Shown here in pieces: positions 20,741 through 30,652 of a stretch of DNA of 64,000 nt; within the stretch, counting starts at the first letter, position 1; each line of letters opens with the position of its first letter. The position numbers and the translations under genes are program-made. The stretch is from Rattus norvegicus (taxonomy: Eukaryota > Chordata > Mammalia > Rodentia > Muridae), in contig NC_086026.1 in assembly GCF_036323735.1 (NCBI RefSeq), positions 55,619,039-55,683,038 on the forward strand. The letters run 5' to 3'. Under the pieces are notes generated by a model. That model did not search any database. It saw only the letters and a program-made list of their open reading frames with translations, and had not been told where the DNA came from.

Positions 20741-21760
20741 GCTCTGTTCAGGAAGCGTGTTGGGACGGGGCTAATGATAATTAACACTTGGGGCGCGTTT
20801 TGTCTTCCAAGTGCTTTACAAATACGACCTAATTAGCCCGCGGGGAGGAGCAGAGCCACCAAAACGCTCTTTATTATTCATTTCTATACTGTCTGAGCCT
20901 CTGCGCTGCACGCGTCGGCGGGAAGGAGGGCTGGTCGCTTCGCCCTCCTCCCAGATGCCTATCCTCAGTGCGGAGGGCCCTGCGAAGCTGTCGCTGCTGA
21001 AGATCTGCTTCCAGGCTCACTGGCGTGGCTTATCCTTAATTTTCTCCGAAATCTATAGGGGCGCCTAGGCTCGGAGCCGCGCCTTGAGAGGTTAAGCTTT
21101 ACGTCCAAGACCACATAGCCTTATGATAGTGCAGTAACTCCAACCTGGGTCACCTAAAGTTTCCTGTCTTGGTCCTTATGCTGGGGGCCTCTAGGGTGCT
21201 GCACTGTGAGGTTGGGACAATTGGCTCTGAGTGCCTAGTAGTTGAGCCGGGATGAAAGCTGGCAGCGGCGAAGGCGGGCGGCGGGCTGCAGTGCGCACTC
21301 CCCCGCCGGCCGAAACTGTTGCCAGCGCAAAGCTCCTGGTTACACCTGAACGGGGGACAGATGTGCATCAATATTTATTCGGAACTCCCAGGAAACCTGG
21401 ATGAAGTGTAATTATCTCAGCTCAATCAGCTCGGATTAGCATAACATCAAGTCACCCATCAGACGGAGGGTTTGATTTCGGGGATCAAAGCGCCGCGCTG
21501 TAGCCGCTGATTAATCGGGGAGAAGGGAGCGTCGAGAAGAAAAGAGACGCCGGCTCCGCGAGCCACAGCTGCGCCGCTTTGATGTGCCGATTGTGCCAAG
21601 TTAACTTTGCGGGTCGTTGGATGCCACTGCCTGGCCCCAGCCCGCTGCACGGAGAAAGGTGACGCTGGTCCGTGGACCGGCGACCCGCCCGCAGAGGCTG
21701 CGGGGGCCCCCGGGGCGCCATTTCCCTTTGCTTGTGAGGCCCAGATGTGTGTGTCACGCA
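20741..21760. promoter_or_regulatory. CpG-rich block, candidate promoter/enhancer
   Basis: By eye I count about 24 CpGs at 20761-21120 and about 43 at 21241-21720, far above the rest of the window. Embedded AT-rich motifs are ATCAATATTTATTC (21367-21380), GTAATTATC (21408-21416), GGATTA (21433-21438), GATCAAAG (21483-21490) and CTTTGATG (21577-21584) as TCF/LEF-like sites, and the palindrome GATTAATC (21509-21516). A CpG island with homeodomain motifs suggests a developmental promoter or CpG-rich enhancer. No TATA box, coding exon or splice donor could be tied to it, so strand and transcript are unknown. Part of the left side (20770-20840) resembles an old MIR-like tail. Confidence 0.5.
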
Positions 21761-21764
21761 CCGG

Positions 21765-23550
21765 GAGAGTGTTTTGGAGGCTGCTTCAGGATATGAGGGG
21801 AGTCAGAAACTGCTGGACCTCCCTAGGCAGGTCCCCCAACAACCTTTCTGGTTTTCTCAGCCTTATCCCTTCCCATCACTCAGAATTTCCTTGCTTTTGG
21901 CACGCTGTCTGTGGTGCCAACTGGGATCTAGTGGTACCCGTTCTTCTCTTTTAATTTTCTTTCTTTTCTTTTTCTGATCTCTTTTCCCCCGATTTTTTTC
22001 TTTTTTCTTTTTTATTCTTCATCTTTTTTTTTCTTTCCTTCCATTCTCTTATCTTTCTCTGCCAGTACGGTCATGATTTGAGGAGCTCCCCCTTCTGTAC
22101 CACACACTGTGAGGGGCCCAGCAGTGCTTGGAGCTCCAGTTTAATGGGATGGTAAACATTCTCTTAGGTAAAAATGGTGGCTGCATTCCAGATTTGTACT
22201 GAGACCTGAGCCAGGTGTCTTCTGATGTTAAGATCCCCTACAGCTACTTTGCCAGGCTCTCCTTGCTCAGCTGTTTCTCCTGGGATGCTCTTCCTCTCAT
22301 GAAGCAGGTGCAGATTCTAGATCTTGCTTTGGGCTGACTCTGCTTACCTGGCCAAACTACTTGGCCTTTTCAGGACTCAGACTGTAGGTGGGCCAAGGTC
22401 TCTATGGCTGCCATGTTCCTACCTATGGGAGGGCACCCCATAAACTGTCTGAGAATCCTGGATCTTTAGGGTGAGACCCTCCTAGGTATCTTCTTCATTC
22501 TCCTCACTCTTAGTCTTCATTCTCTGCTTGGGGGGCAAGTGACCAAAGTAGGATGAGGTCTAGAGAGTCTGTCTTGCACTTGAGAGCTCGCAAGAGGGTG
22601 CAGAGGCCGTGGTCTGGTGAGTAGGAGGAAGGTATAAGAACCCACTTCCCCTCCCAGTCTTCAGTCTTACTATGTTAACTGGGCAGCCAACCGCACACAT
22701 GGGATTATTATTTTTTTTAACCATCGGCCCAAAGCTTCCACCTCACAGTTTTTTAAAAACCCCAGACTCAAACCCAAACTGTAGACCCGTGAATTCCAGA
22801 GCTTCTCCTGCTTTCAGGTAACCCCTCGACTTCCCAACTTCATATTCCTTTAAACGGCCTTGGAGGTGGTGTTCATCTCCAGAGCTTCAGTGGTCTTCAT
22901 GGCAGTGTCTTGAGCACCCCATAAAAATAAACATGCTATTTGTACAACATAGGGCCATGCACGGTCTCTCCCACACACTGTCTCATCTGAATGTCCCCAT
23001 AGCAATCTGGGCACAGTGACACACAGAAAGCCAGGTGTGCATGCAGCTGGGTGTAAACGCAAGTCTCCCTCAGGCTGTGACATTGCATGTTTTTGTTTGA
23101 GAGAAGCTTGCATGACATACCCAGAGGTGAAGGGACTTGTCCAAGGTCTCAGGTTGAGTCATTGCCCACCACGTTATAGGACAGTTATCTACCACTCTCA
23201 TGCTACCTTGATGCCAGAAGCACTGCCTAGGGTGTCACCCCCAGGAAACCACTGATGGGGCACCTGGGGTATCCCGAAGCTGAGGCAAGTGTGCCCACTG
23301 ACATCCTTCTGTGGACTTCGGGTGCTGTACCCCAAGATCAAAGCTTGGTACATGGCAATGGTAGGTTCTCAGCACAGATATAGATACTTGATCAAAAAGA
23401 AAGTAGTGAAAGAGGGGGAAAGGAAGGAGGAAAGAGGAAGGAAAAGAAGAGGAAAGAGGAAGGAGTGGCCAGAAGGAGATGGAAGGGCTTCAGCTCGGGC
23501 AGGGGGCTGAGTCTCTGGAGTGGGTGGGCATGTGCCCAGTATGCTGGCAG
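21765..23550. other. single-copy DNA with pyrimidine and purine tracts
   Basis: A T/C-rich tract spans about 21945-22055 and an A/G-rich GGAAAG-type tract about 23395-23475. The rest shows no repeat family or gene. Confidence 0.5.
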
Positions 23551-23554
23551 AGAG

Positions 23555-23790
23555 ATGATTTATCTCCATTCCAAATCTCTGCTATGCAACATCGTGGATT
23601 TTTCTCTCCCCTTTAATTAAGAACTAAATATAGATCTTAATTAAGACACTGATGAATTTAATTTAGAATGGCATTAGGGCCTTAACTCGCAGTGCTCAGT
23701 TCGCGTTGGTATGATGTGGGGTATAAGCTAAATGCCTCCTTGCTTGCTACTACCATAAATAATTCCCCTGCTAATCCCCCTTGAAGCAGC
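23555..23790. promoter_or_regulatory. AT-rich regulatory candidate with two TTAATTAA palindromes
   Basis: TTAATTAA occurs at 23613-23620 and again at 23637-23644; the second sits in the 10-bp palindrome CTTAATTAAG. Nearby are GATGAATTTAATTTAG, GGCATTAGGG, CATAAATAATTCC and TAATCCC (23772-23778, an OTX/PITX-type core). TTAATTAA-like palindromes suit LIM- or paired-type homeodomain dimers. No repeat was recognised. Regulatory function is inferred. Confidence 0.42.
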
Positions 23791-24240
23791 TGACACAGTC
23801 CTCCATCTAAAGGAGGTTCCAGGACCACCATTGCCCAGGCCCGGAATTATTTGTCCACACCAAGCATTCTGCCTTGCTCCCAGGTCCATCCAGTCTTCCC
23901 GCCCCTGCGTCTTTGCCCACCTTTGTGGCTTCGCTCACTCCTCTTTCTCTGATGTCAACTGGAGAGTCCCCTTCATTGTCTTCAGATCTAGCCCAACCTC
24001 TTGGCTGTGGCAGAACACTCTCTGTCCTTGACTCCTTCCTCCTCATCCCTAAACCCACTGGGCCTAGCTCCAAACTCAGCCAGGCTTCTGTTGATTCCGA
24101 ATTGAACTGGCCTTGTGCTGCTGACTTGTTACTTTTCTTTTCCTTCCTTCTGGTCCTAATCTGGCTGTGAGTGCCCAGCACAGGGTCTGAACATTCCCAC
24201 AGACTGGAAACCAGCTTCTCCATTCCAGCCCGCTTCACCA
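23791..24240. other. single-copy DNA, nothing recognised
   Basis: A 164-codon minus-strand open frame (24301-23807) crosses this area, but it has no recognisable domain or homologue and overlaps plus-strand frames, so it is treated as chance. Confidence 0.45.
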
Positions 24241-24242
24241 AA

Positions 24243-24525
24243 CATTTACTGAGGCCATTGAGATGGCTCGGCATGGAAAAGCACTTGTACACGATGCACA
24301 TGCCTATGTCTTCTGGGAGGCCAGAAGAAGATGGTGGCTGGCTTTGTTACCCTGATTCTCTTTTTCCCCTGAGACAGGTTCTCACACACTAACACAAAGC
24401 TAGGCTGAGAGATGACAAGCCCCAGTGACCCTCCTGCCTCAGCTGTCCCCACTGGGGTTAGAGGAAGGGGAACTTAGGTCTTCAGGCTTCTACAGCAAGC
24501 CCTGGCTTCCACTTCCCAGCCACAC
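24243..24525 (-). mobile_element. SINE-derived sequence, mainly reversed B4-like
   Basis: From 24370, CTGAGACAGGTTCTCACAC, GACAAGCCCCAGTGACCCTC, CTGCCTCAGCTGTCCCCACT and GGTCTTCAGGCTTCTACAGC follow a reversed B4. The preceding GAGATGGCTCGGCATGGAAAAG (from 24260) looks like a sense SINE head, so two insertions may abut. Confidence 0.5.
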
Positions 24526-24791
24526 CCTGGCCTTTTGTCACACAGGTCAATGCAGTCTCAATCTCTTTCTCCTCTTCCCTAAGCTTTCGTCAGTTCAGTT
24601 CCACCCCCACGTGTCTACAGGGTGGGCACTCTGTCCCTCACAGTGCCAGGCACAGCCTTTTCATGTCACAAGCAGTGACTGCGATGTGAAAGACTGAATC
24701 CTTTCCCTGAGCCTCCCGCCTTCCACACTGGGCTCAAGGATGCCCTGCCATTGCTAACACACACAGAGCACTGCCCAGGATGCTTCTGACC

Positions 24792-24925
24792 AGGGATTCT
24801 CAGCCTCGGCACCATTGACACTGCGGTGGGATAATCCTTTGCTGTAAGGCATACACCCCTGAAAATCAGGAAGCAGATATATCCTTGTTCATCTACTAGA
24901 TGTCAGAAACACTCATCCAATGCAC
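24792..24925 (+). mobile_element. MER5-like hAT-Charlie DNA transposon fragment
   Basis: AGGGATTCTCAGCCTCGGCA, CCATTGACACTG, GGATAATCCTTTGCTGTAAG and CTACTAGATGTCAG align with the MER5A/MER5B consensus (GGGATTCTCAACCTCGGCACTATTGACATTT, GGATAATTCTTTGTTGTGG, CCCACTAGATGCCAG). It is an ancient, inactive element. Confidence 0.7.
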
Positions 24926-25479
24926 AATGTTGTACACATACACATACACATATAAGTGTAACCAACTGTCCTGCAGCATAGCAGACTGGTCTTCTTTGGG
25001 AACTACTCCACTCAGCCCAGGCCATGTATGTTGTCCCTGGCATACTCAGGATACAAATATGTTAGGGCACTTTATATATGGAGAAGCATCGAGAGTGTTT
25101 CTAGAACGGGGTATCCAGATTCAATTGCTCTGTCAGCTTCAGTCTCTGTCTCTCCCTCTCATATGTTGTTAGTCACGCCTTACGTCCTCTCAGCATCTTA
25201 GTCAGGCCCTTTCCCCTGTACTCAGGACTTAGTAAGTACTTGGTAGACACAGTCACGTGTTGTCTAATGACGTTGCCACGAAATACCACATATATGACAG
25301 CATATACCACAGAGTTTGGATGTGTTGTAGCCGTCACCATCTAGGTTTATGCAGATGTGACTTTTGATGTTGGAACATCCCCTGCTCAGTGATGCATGTC
25401 ATAAGGTGGCACGTGACTCTGCTGTGGATATTCTTTTGTAGATGGGCATTCAGATTCGAATAGTGTGTTTGCATCTGTG

Positions 25480-25481
<2 letters not shown>
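24926..25481. other. single-copy DNA, nothing recognised
   Basis: No repeat or gene was recognised apart from a few ACACAT units near 24930. Confidence 0.45.

Positions 25482-25513
<32 letters not shown>
25482..25513. repeat. (TG)16 microsatellite
   Basis: Uninterrupted GT dinucleotides. The reversed B4 fragment downstream probably contributed this tail. Confidence 0.95.
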
Positions 25514-25514
<1 letters not shown>

Positions 25515-25624
25515 TATTGGCATGTGTATGATGGTGTATGATGCTTTTAGAATGGAGAAGCTAGATAAAGATGTTAGGAGTCCTGATGGAGCATTATTCC
25601 CCTTAATCCCTCAAGACAGGGATT

Positions 25625-25800
25625 AGTCCCTCAACTTGGTCTAGGTCGGCAGCCAGCAAGTCCCAGTGATGCCCCCGTGTCTGCCCCTGACTGCACTGGG
25701 ATGTTACAGGTGTGTTTACCTACATCCATCTCTTTACGTGTGTGCCAGGATCCAAACTCAGGTCATCACGCTTGTGCAGCAAGCTGTCTCTTCAGCCCTC
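25625..25800 (-). mobile_element. B4 SINE fragment
   Basis: CAGCCAGCAAGTCCCAGTGA, CTGCACTGGGATGTTACAGG, CAGGATCCAAACTCAGGTCA and CTTGTGCAGCAAGCTGTC follow the reversed B4 body and ID-like head. Confidence 0.65.
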
Positions 25801-25802
25801 AA

Positions 25803-25995
25803 TTAGGTAATATTTGCTGGGTGCTAGGTGCTGTCACAGAGCATTGATCTGATGGCCCTCACAGTAAGCCTATGTGATGAATACTATTCTTGCTCTCGAG
25901 ATAGGGAACAAAAGCACAGAGTTAAAAATAATTTGTTGACAACCAGAGATGTGTAAATTTGAACCCCAAACAGCATGGTTGCAGAATCTTGGTGG
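25803..25995 (-). mobile_element. MIR SINE
   Basis: GTAATATTTGCTGGGTGCTA, CACAGTAAGCCTATGTGATG, AATACTATTCTTGCTCTCGA and AATTTGAACCCCAAAC track a reversed MIR from its 3' end (TATTGAGTGCTTACTATGTGCC) to its head (GGATTTGAACCCAGGT). Confidence 0.65.
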
Positions 25996-26007
25996 GTTTT
26001 GTTGTTG

Positions 26008-26158
26008 TTTTGAGATGGGGTTTCTTTGTGTAATCCTGGCAGCCCTGGCTGTCCTGGAACTAGCTTTGTAAACCAGATTGGTCTTGAACTCACAGAGATC
26101 TGCCTGCCTCTGCCTTCTGAGTGTTAGGATTAAAGGTGTGCACCACCACTGCCCAGTT
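26008..26158 (-). mobile_element. B1 SINE, full length
   Basis: TTTTGAGATGGGGTTTCTTT, CCCTGGCTGTCCTGGAACTA, GTCTTGAACTCACAGAGATC, TGCCTGCCTCTGCCTTCTGA and TAAAGGTGTGCACCACCACT run through an entire reversed B1, including the B1-type left end. It is the first member of a B1-B2-B3 train in one orientation. Confidence 0.92.
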
Positions 26159-26160
26159 AT

Positions 26161-26341
26161 AGACGTATTTATTTATGTATTTTGGTGTTTTGTCTGCATG
26201 TATGTCTGCATACCCAAGGTGAGCATAGGAGTCCATTATAGATGGTTGTGAGCCACCATGTGGTTGCTGGGAACTGAACTCAGGACCTCTGGAAGAGCAG
26301 TCAGTGAGTCTTCTTAACCACTGAGCCCTCTCTCCTGCCCC
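26161..26341 (-). mobile_element. B2 SINE, near full length
   Basis: GTATTTATTTATGTATTTTG, GATGGTTGTGAGCCACCATG, TGGTTGCTGGGAACTGAACT, CAGGACCTCTGGAAGAGCAG and TTAACCACTGAGCCCTCTCT match a reversed B2 from its A/T-rich tail to its tRNA-derived head. Confidence 0.93.
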
Positions 26342-26347
26342 CGCAGA

Positions 26348-26530
26348 GTTTATTTTAAAAGGTTTATTCATTTTGTATTTTATGTGTATCTTTGCTTGCT
26401 TGTATGTATGTATGTTTATCATGTGTGTGCTGCCACAGAGGGCACTGGACCACATAGGTACTAGGAACCAAACTCAGATCTTCGGTGAGAGCAGCGAGTG
26501 CCATTACCCATTGAGCCATCTCCCAGCCCT
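26348..26530 (-). mobile_element. B2/B3-family SINE
   Basis: AAAAGGTTTATTCATTTTGT, CAGAGGGCACTGGACCACAT, GGAACCAAACTCAGATCTTC and CCCATTGAGCCATCTCCCAG follow a reversed B2/B3-type element. It is more diverged than the neighbouring B2. Confidence 0.75.
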
Positions 26531-26639
26531 GAGCGCAGGCTTCGATTATTATTCTACACTGTACAGTACACCAACAAGAGCTTTTATGCTGTTTTATTTA
26601 TAAGTCCCAGCCCCATCTCCAGAGACACCTATTTAGAGA

Positions 26640-26797
26640 ACTCTGCTGTCTAATTTGGTTGCTACCAGCCACATGTGACTATGTAACTTGAAATTAATTA
26701 AAAATTTAAATTTAATTCCTCGAGCAAGGAATTGAGCCACATTTTAAGTGCCAGATAACCCCACGCACTTACTGGCTTTGTCCTGGACGGTAGCGTA
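26640..26797. mobile_element. ancient MER-type DNA transposon
   Basis: CTGCTGTCTAATTTGGTTGC, TACCAGCCACATGTGAC and, at the other end, GAGCCACATTTTAAGTGCC and CTTACTGGCTTTGTCCTGGA look like degraded inverted ends of an old mammalian hAT-type element (consensus GCTGTCCAATA.GGTAGCCACTAGCCACATGTGGC). The family name is not determined. Confidence 0.5.
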
Positions 26798-27435
26798 TAC
26801 TAGCCACCTCCATCACTACGGAGCTCCATCCGCTTGCTAGGTGCTAAGGACCACGCACAACAAGTCCCTTTCCCCTAAGAGCACTTTTGTGTCCCCTTAG
26901 ATAACTTAAGGAAGGAGTCAGTCAGTCAACACTGTGTCCAGAGCTATTAGACACTGGTATGTGTCTATTTATTTAACATGAGATAAGCTTCTACTGTGTG
27001 TCTGGGATGGTTTAGGACTGAAGAATTCACGACGGATAAATATGGTCCTGCTTACACAGGCTAGGGAAGGGGAAGAATAGTTGGGTACTAACTTGCAGAG
27101 CTCAAAGGTGGGCCTGAATCATGTGACCAAAGGACTAAATGGATGTGCAAGGTCCCAAATTGATAACCAGAGCACCAACATCTTTATAGTCAGGGTGGGG
27201 TTCATTAGTTAACCTTTGAGTTGAGTTACACGGGCTCTAAGGGAGAGACTGAGGAAGGGTGTTTGGTAGCCCTTGGGCTGGCAGAACCTGGCCCAAGTCT
27301 TCCTGGTCCTAGACAGGCTCAAAGTCTCTGTGAATTTTCCTGCTGAGGAAACTCACAGTGAGTGAAGAGAGTGGGGATGCTGGGTGAACTGCCATTGCTT
27401 AAAGGAGAGTTTGCCAGCTGCTAAGGAAGTTTTAT
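26798..27435. other. single-copy DNA, nothing recognised
   Basis: No repeat or gene was recognised. Confidence 0.45.
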
Positions 27436-27437
27436 TC

Positions 27438-27534
27438 ATAGCCAGGTGTGGTAGCATGTGTGCCCCAGAACTGGGGAGGCTGAAACAGAAGCAGCATATG
27501 TTCAAGGCCAGCCAGAGTTATGGGGAGACCCTGT

Positions 27535-27575
<41 letters not shown>

Positions 27576-27578
27576 CCA
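27438..27578 (+). mobile_element. B1-like SINE with (CAAT)n tail
   Basis: AGCCAGGTGTGGTAGCATGT, AGAACTGGGGAGGCTGAAAC, TGTTCAAGGCCAGCCAGAGT and GGGGAGACCCTGTATC match a sense B1. The A-rich tail has become (ATCA)10 at 27535-27575, a microsatellite seeded by the SINE tail. Confidence 0.8.
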
Positions 27579-28387
27579 ATCTGTGAATTTCAGTCTATTT
27601 GAGCACAATGCATAAGGTAAGATGTGTAGAGATAGAAGATATCAGGGTGCAACATCTACTCACACCCCAGCTGATCCCAGAGTCTTTTCCTCTTTGAATC
27701 TAGACTGAGAATTGCCTTTCACTTCCTGGGAGTCCCTACCCCTACCCCTTGCCCCACCACGGCAACAGACACTGCCCAATTGCCCATCTTCTTTCTCCAA
27801 TTCAACACTCTTCTAGCTCAGAAATTGCTTGGTCATATTGGGAACAATGAGGCCTGACTCTGTTAGCTCAGAGCAAAATGGCTTTCTTTCTTCTTCTCCT
27901 CCTTTTTAAAAAAGGATATTGTATTCTTGATGATGTATACACATGTCACGAGAGCAAGTGGAGGGCAGGGACAAGAGAGAAGAGAAGGAATCAGGTTCCC
28001 AGGGTAGAGAAGGTGGCTGCTTCTGGGACATGGACTCCTGGTCTTCTAAGCAGGGCTGGCTCAGCCGTACTGAGTGCTTGCTTGTCAGTGGGACATGGGG
28101 GATGTTTGAAGCCATCAGGGTACCAGTGAGCTGTCAACTGTAGAGAGTTTATTCCTTCCAGGAGGGCAAGAAAGTTTATCCGTTTTAAGCTCTGCTTTGT
28201 CCTCTTAGACGAGAACAAAGCTGCTTGGTGGTCTGGAGTAAGAAGCTCTCACAGGGTCCCACAGAAATTGCAAATGAGTTGTCTAGAATCATCCACCACA
28301 TTAGTGGCCATCGCCAGAACCCAGAGCTCTCCACATGCAAGGCGTGGATGGTTATTCATTTTTAGTGCTGTGTATTATTCCACGGTG
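27579..28387. other. single-copy DNA, nothing recognised
   Basis: No repeat or gene was recognised. CCCCTACCCCTACCCCTTGC near 27737 is a small C-rich motif. Confidence 0.45.
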
Positions 28388-28640
28388 TATTAGTCAGCTT
28401 TCTGTCACTGTCACAAACACCCGAGATAATCAACTTACAAAGAAAAAAATGGTTGCCATTTGGGTTTGTCGTTTTAGAGGTTTCAGTCCATGATGGATTG
28501 TCTCTGTTGAGACAACATACCCTGGCAGAGAGCTTGCAAAATAAGATGTGAACAAAGAAAAGAAACTGGAGTCTCAAAATCCCCTTTGGAGACATACTCC
28601 TGAAGACCTAAAACCTACCACTAGGCTCCACCCTTTTTAA
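28388..28640 (-). mobile_element. ERVL-MaLR LTR (MT-like), left part
   Basis: The segment starts TGTATTAGTCAGCTTTCTGT and contains ACACCCGAGATAATCAACTT, AGAGGTTTCAGTCCATGATG, CAAAATCCCCTTTGGAGACA and CTACCACTAGGCTCCACCC. This is the order of a reversed MT/MLT-type LTR. A B3 interrupts it, and it resumes at 28905. Confidence 0.75.
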
Positions 28641-28904
28641 AAGAAAACTTAAAAATAAAAAAATAATATGTGTGAATTTATATTATGTGTATGAATATTT
28701 TGTTCAAATATATGTATATATATATCATATAGTATATATGCACCATATGTGCTTGGTGCCCACAGAATTCAGAAGGGGGCTTTGGATCCCCTAGAACTGG
28801 AGTTATGGATGTTATGAGCCACCATGTGGGTGTTGGGAATTGAGAACCTAAGTTAAATTGCAAGAGCAGCAATTGTTCTTAACCACTGAACCATCCCTCC
28901 AGCC
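28641..28904 (-). mobile_element. B3 SINE nested inside the MaLR LTR
   Basis: An A/T-rich tail (28641-28735) is followed by TGGTGCCCACAGAATTCAGA, CCCTAGAACTGGAGTTATGG, GAGCCACCATGTGGGTGTTG and CTGAACCATCCCTCCAGCCC, a reversed B3. The flanks AGGCTCCACCCT and AGGCCCCGCCTC could be a decayed target duplication. The nesting dates the LTR as older than the B3. Confidence 0.85.
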
Positions 28905-29030
28905 CCAGGCCCCGCCTCCTAAGGATTCTTCCTCTTCCCAGTCTTGTTGCAAGATGGGACTGAGCCTCTAATTTTCCAACCCATGGGAATTTAGGGTCTG
29001 GAAAGATCCAAACTATAACTCAATATATCC
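28905..29030 (-). mobile_element. ERVL-MaLR LTR (MT-like), right part
   Basis: AGGCCCCGCCTCCTAAGG, CAACCCATGGGAATTTAGG and TGGAAAGATCCAAACTATAA match the 5' portion of the same reversed LTR (CCAGATCCAAACCATAACA in the consensus). It completes the element split by the B3. Confidence 0.7.
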
Positions 29031-29099
29031 AGGCAACACAGTTCCTTTGCCCAACCAAGGACTTGAGTTTTTTCCAGATTTTGGCTTCAAACACGTTTG

Positions 29100-29478
29100 A
29101 ATTAATAGACTCAGAGCAGTTTCAGTTTACAGGAAAGTCTGGTGGAATTCACTGCCCCCCTGGCCCCACCCCTCACACTCAGCTGGGTTGTTCACACCCT
29201 GCATTTGTGTGGTACACTTGCTACAATTGATGAGCCAATATGGACACACCAATATCAACGGAAGTGTGTAGTTTACCTTAACACTCGGTCTTTGCGCTAT
29301 GCATCCTATGAGCTTTGCCAACGTGTAATGCTGTGTACGGGCTGTTACAGTCCTGCCCCAGTCATTTTGCTCTCGTAGACCGTCCTGCCTCCTGTCTCCA
29401 CATATTCATCTCTTTCCCCTCAGAACCCTTGGCAACCACAGACTTTTGGATTATCTCTACAGCTTTGCTAAGGTTCGT
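29100..29478 (+). mobile_element. ancient L1 (L1M-type) 3' fragment
   Basis: GGTACACTTGCTACAATTGA, TGAGCCAATATGGACACACC, TAGTTTACCTTAACACTCGG, CTTTGCCAACGTGTAATG and CCTTGGCAACCACAGACTTT follow the order of old L1M 3' sequence (TTACAATTGATGAACC, GACACATCATTATCA, AGTTTACATTAGGGTTC, CCTGGCAACCACTGATC). Confidence 0.65.
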
Positions 29479-30285
29479 GTGTGAATATGTGTGAGCGTGC
29501 TTGTGTGTTTGTGCTCAGAACTTCCTAGCTGTTTTCCTCTTAGATCCCTAGGCTCAGTTAGGTTGAGTGGTCCTTCACTAACAGAGAGCTCAACCTCAAT
29601 CCAAGTTCCTCTACCTGGAGAGGGAGGGTCCTTGGCTTTACTCGGGGCCATTCCAGCCTCCTACCCAGAATGCCCCAGACTCATAGCAATCTCAGCCTGC
29701 CCTACCGACAGAGGTTGTTTGAGAATCAAATAGAAGTTGGATTTGCAGTCTGAGAAAGTGGAGCAAAGGAGGTGTGGCCTGGGGCATGGGGTAGGAGGAA
29801 AGAAGCCCTTCCTAGACTCAGACCCCTGTAGGATACCACAGGGTCCTAGTTGACTAGGCCAGTCTTCTGTAACTACCACCTGACTATAGAGCCTATTCAA
29901 ACCCAAGCCCTCTGGACAGTCAGTTCCAGGAGTGTGCAAGCAGATTGCAGATGGATTTAAATTATTTTTCACGGACTCCTTTCTGCCCCCAGCAACTAAC
30001 TTTTGCTTAAAGTGCCTGGCCCAGCCCCTTTCTACCTGGTGAACTGTGGTCTCCAGAGGGCTCGGTGCTCCAGGCCCTATGTGGGGTGATGGAGAGGAAA
30101 GAGGAGGGCAGTTTTGTCACTGAGAACTCTACTCTGGGGCCTTCTCCAGCCGCAGGCCCCAGAAATCCCAGAGGTTCAGCTTCTTTACAACCCTGCTTAG
30201 AAGCCAGCTGTTGGCCTCTCCCTCCTGGTGCCTCCGGCTCAGCCTGGGGCTGCCTCCTGGCTTGCAGTCTCCCCTCGACGTGCCA
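29479..30285. other. single-copy DNA, nothing recognised
   Basis: No repeat family or gene was recognised. Confidence 0.45.
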
Positions 30286-30289
30286 CTTT

Positions 30290-30440
30290 CATTTCTAAAC
30301 AGACAGGAAAATAAGCAATTGATTTCTGGATATTACATAAGCTAGGCAAGGAAGGCTTTAATAAGGAAGAGGGCAGAGGGAGGAGTCTGAAGATCTTAAG
30401 CTAAAAACTACAAAAAGCGCATCATTGCCAACTCAAATGG
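30290..30440. promoter_or_regulatory. AT-rich regulatory candidate
   Basis: AAATAAGCAATTGATTTCTG, GATATTACATAAGC, GGCTTTAATAAGG and GATCTTAAGCTAAAAACTAC are AT-rich single-copy motifs between GC-richer flanks. Repeat similarity is absent. The support is weak. Confidence 0.27.
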
Positions 30441-30556
30441 AGGCAGCTATGAGCCAGCTATGATCAGAGAGACGGTTTTGGTGGTCCCAGGTCCTTGGAG
30501 AAGACTGGCCTAGTCAACCAGGGCCCTGTGGTGGTCTACAGGGGACTGTGTCCAGG

Positions 30557-30652
30557 AGGGGGCCTTCTTCCCTCCTACTCTACACCCCAGGCCAAGCCTT
30601 CTTTAGGGGGCCTTCTTCCCTCCTACCCTACACCCCAGGCCAAACCTTCTTT
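30557..30652 (+). repeat. 48-bp tandem duplication (2 copies)
   Basis: Copies at 30557-30604 and 30605-30652 both read AGGGGGCCTTCTTCCCTCCT at the start and differ at two sites (T/C and G/A), both transitions. The period is a multiple of three, so a minor open frame repeats 16 residues without being a real gene. Confidence 0.93.

Noticed and set aside
20760..20840. Reading the left edge of the CpG-rich block as a unique conserved enhancer
   Set aside because: TTCCAAGTGCTTTACAAATAC resembles the MIR 3' region, so this edge may be old SINE sequence. The claim rests on the rest of the block instead.
23807..24301. 164-codon minus-strand open frame
   Set aside because: No recognised family. It overlaps SINE-derived sequence at its start, which argues against a conserved protein.
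27535..27578. CRISPR-like or direct-repeat array
   Set aside because: It is a simple tetranucleotide SINE tail. No spacers exist and the DNA is mammalian.
30557..30652. Coding minisatellite
   Set aside because: Only two copies are present, with no surrounding gene structure.
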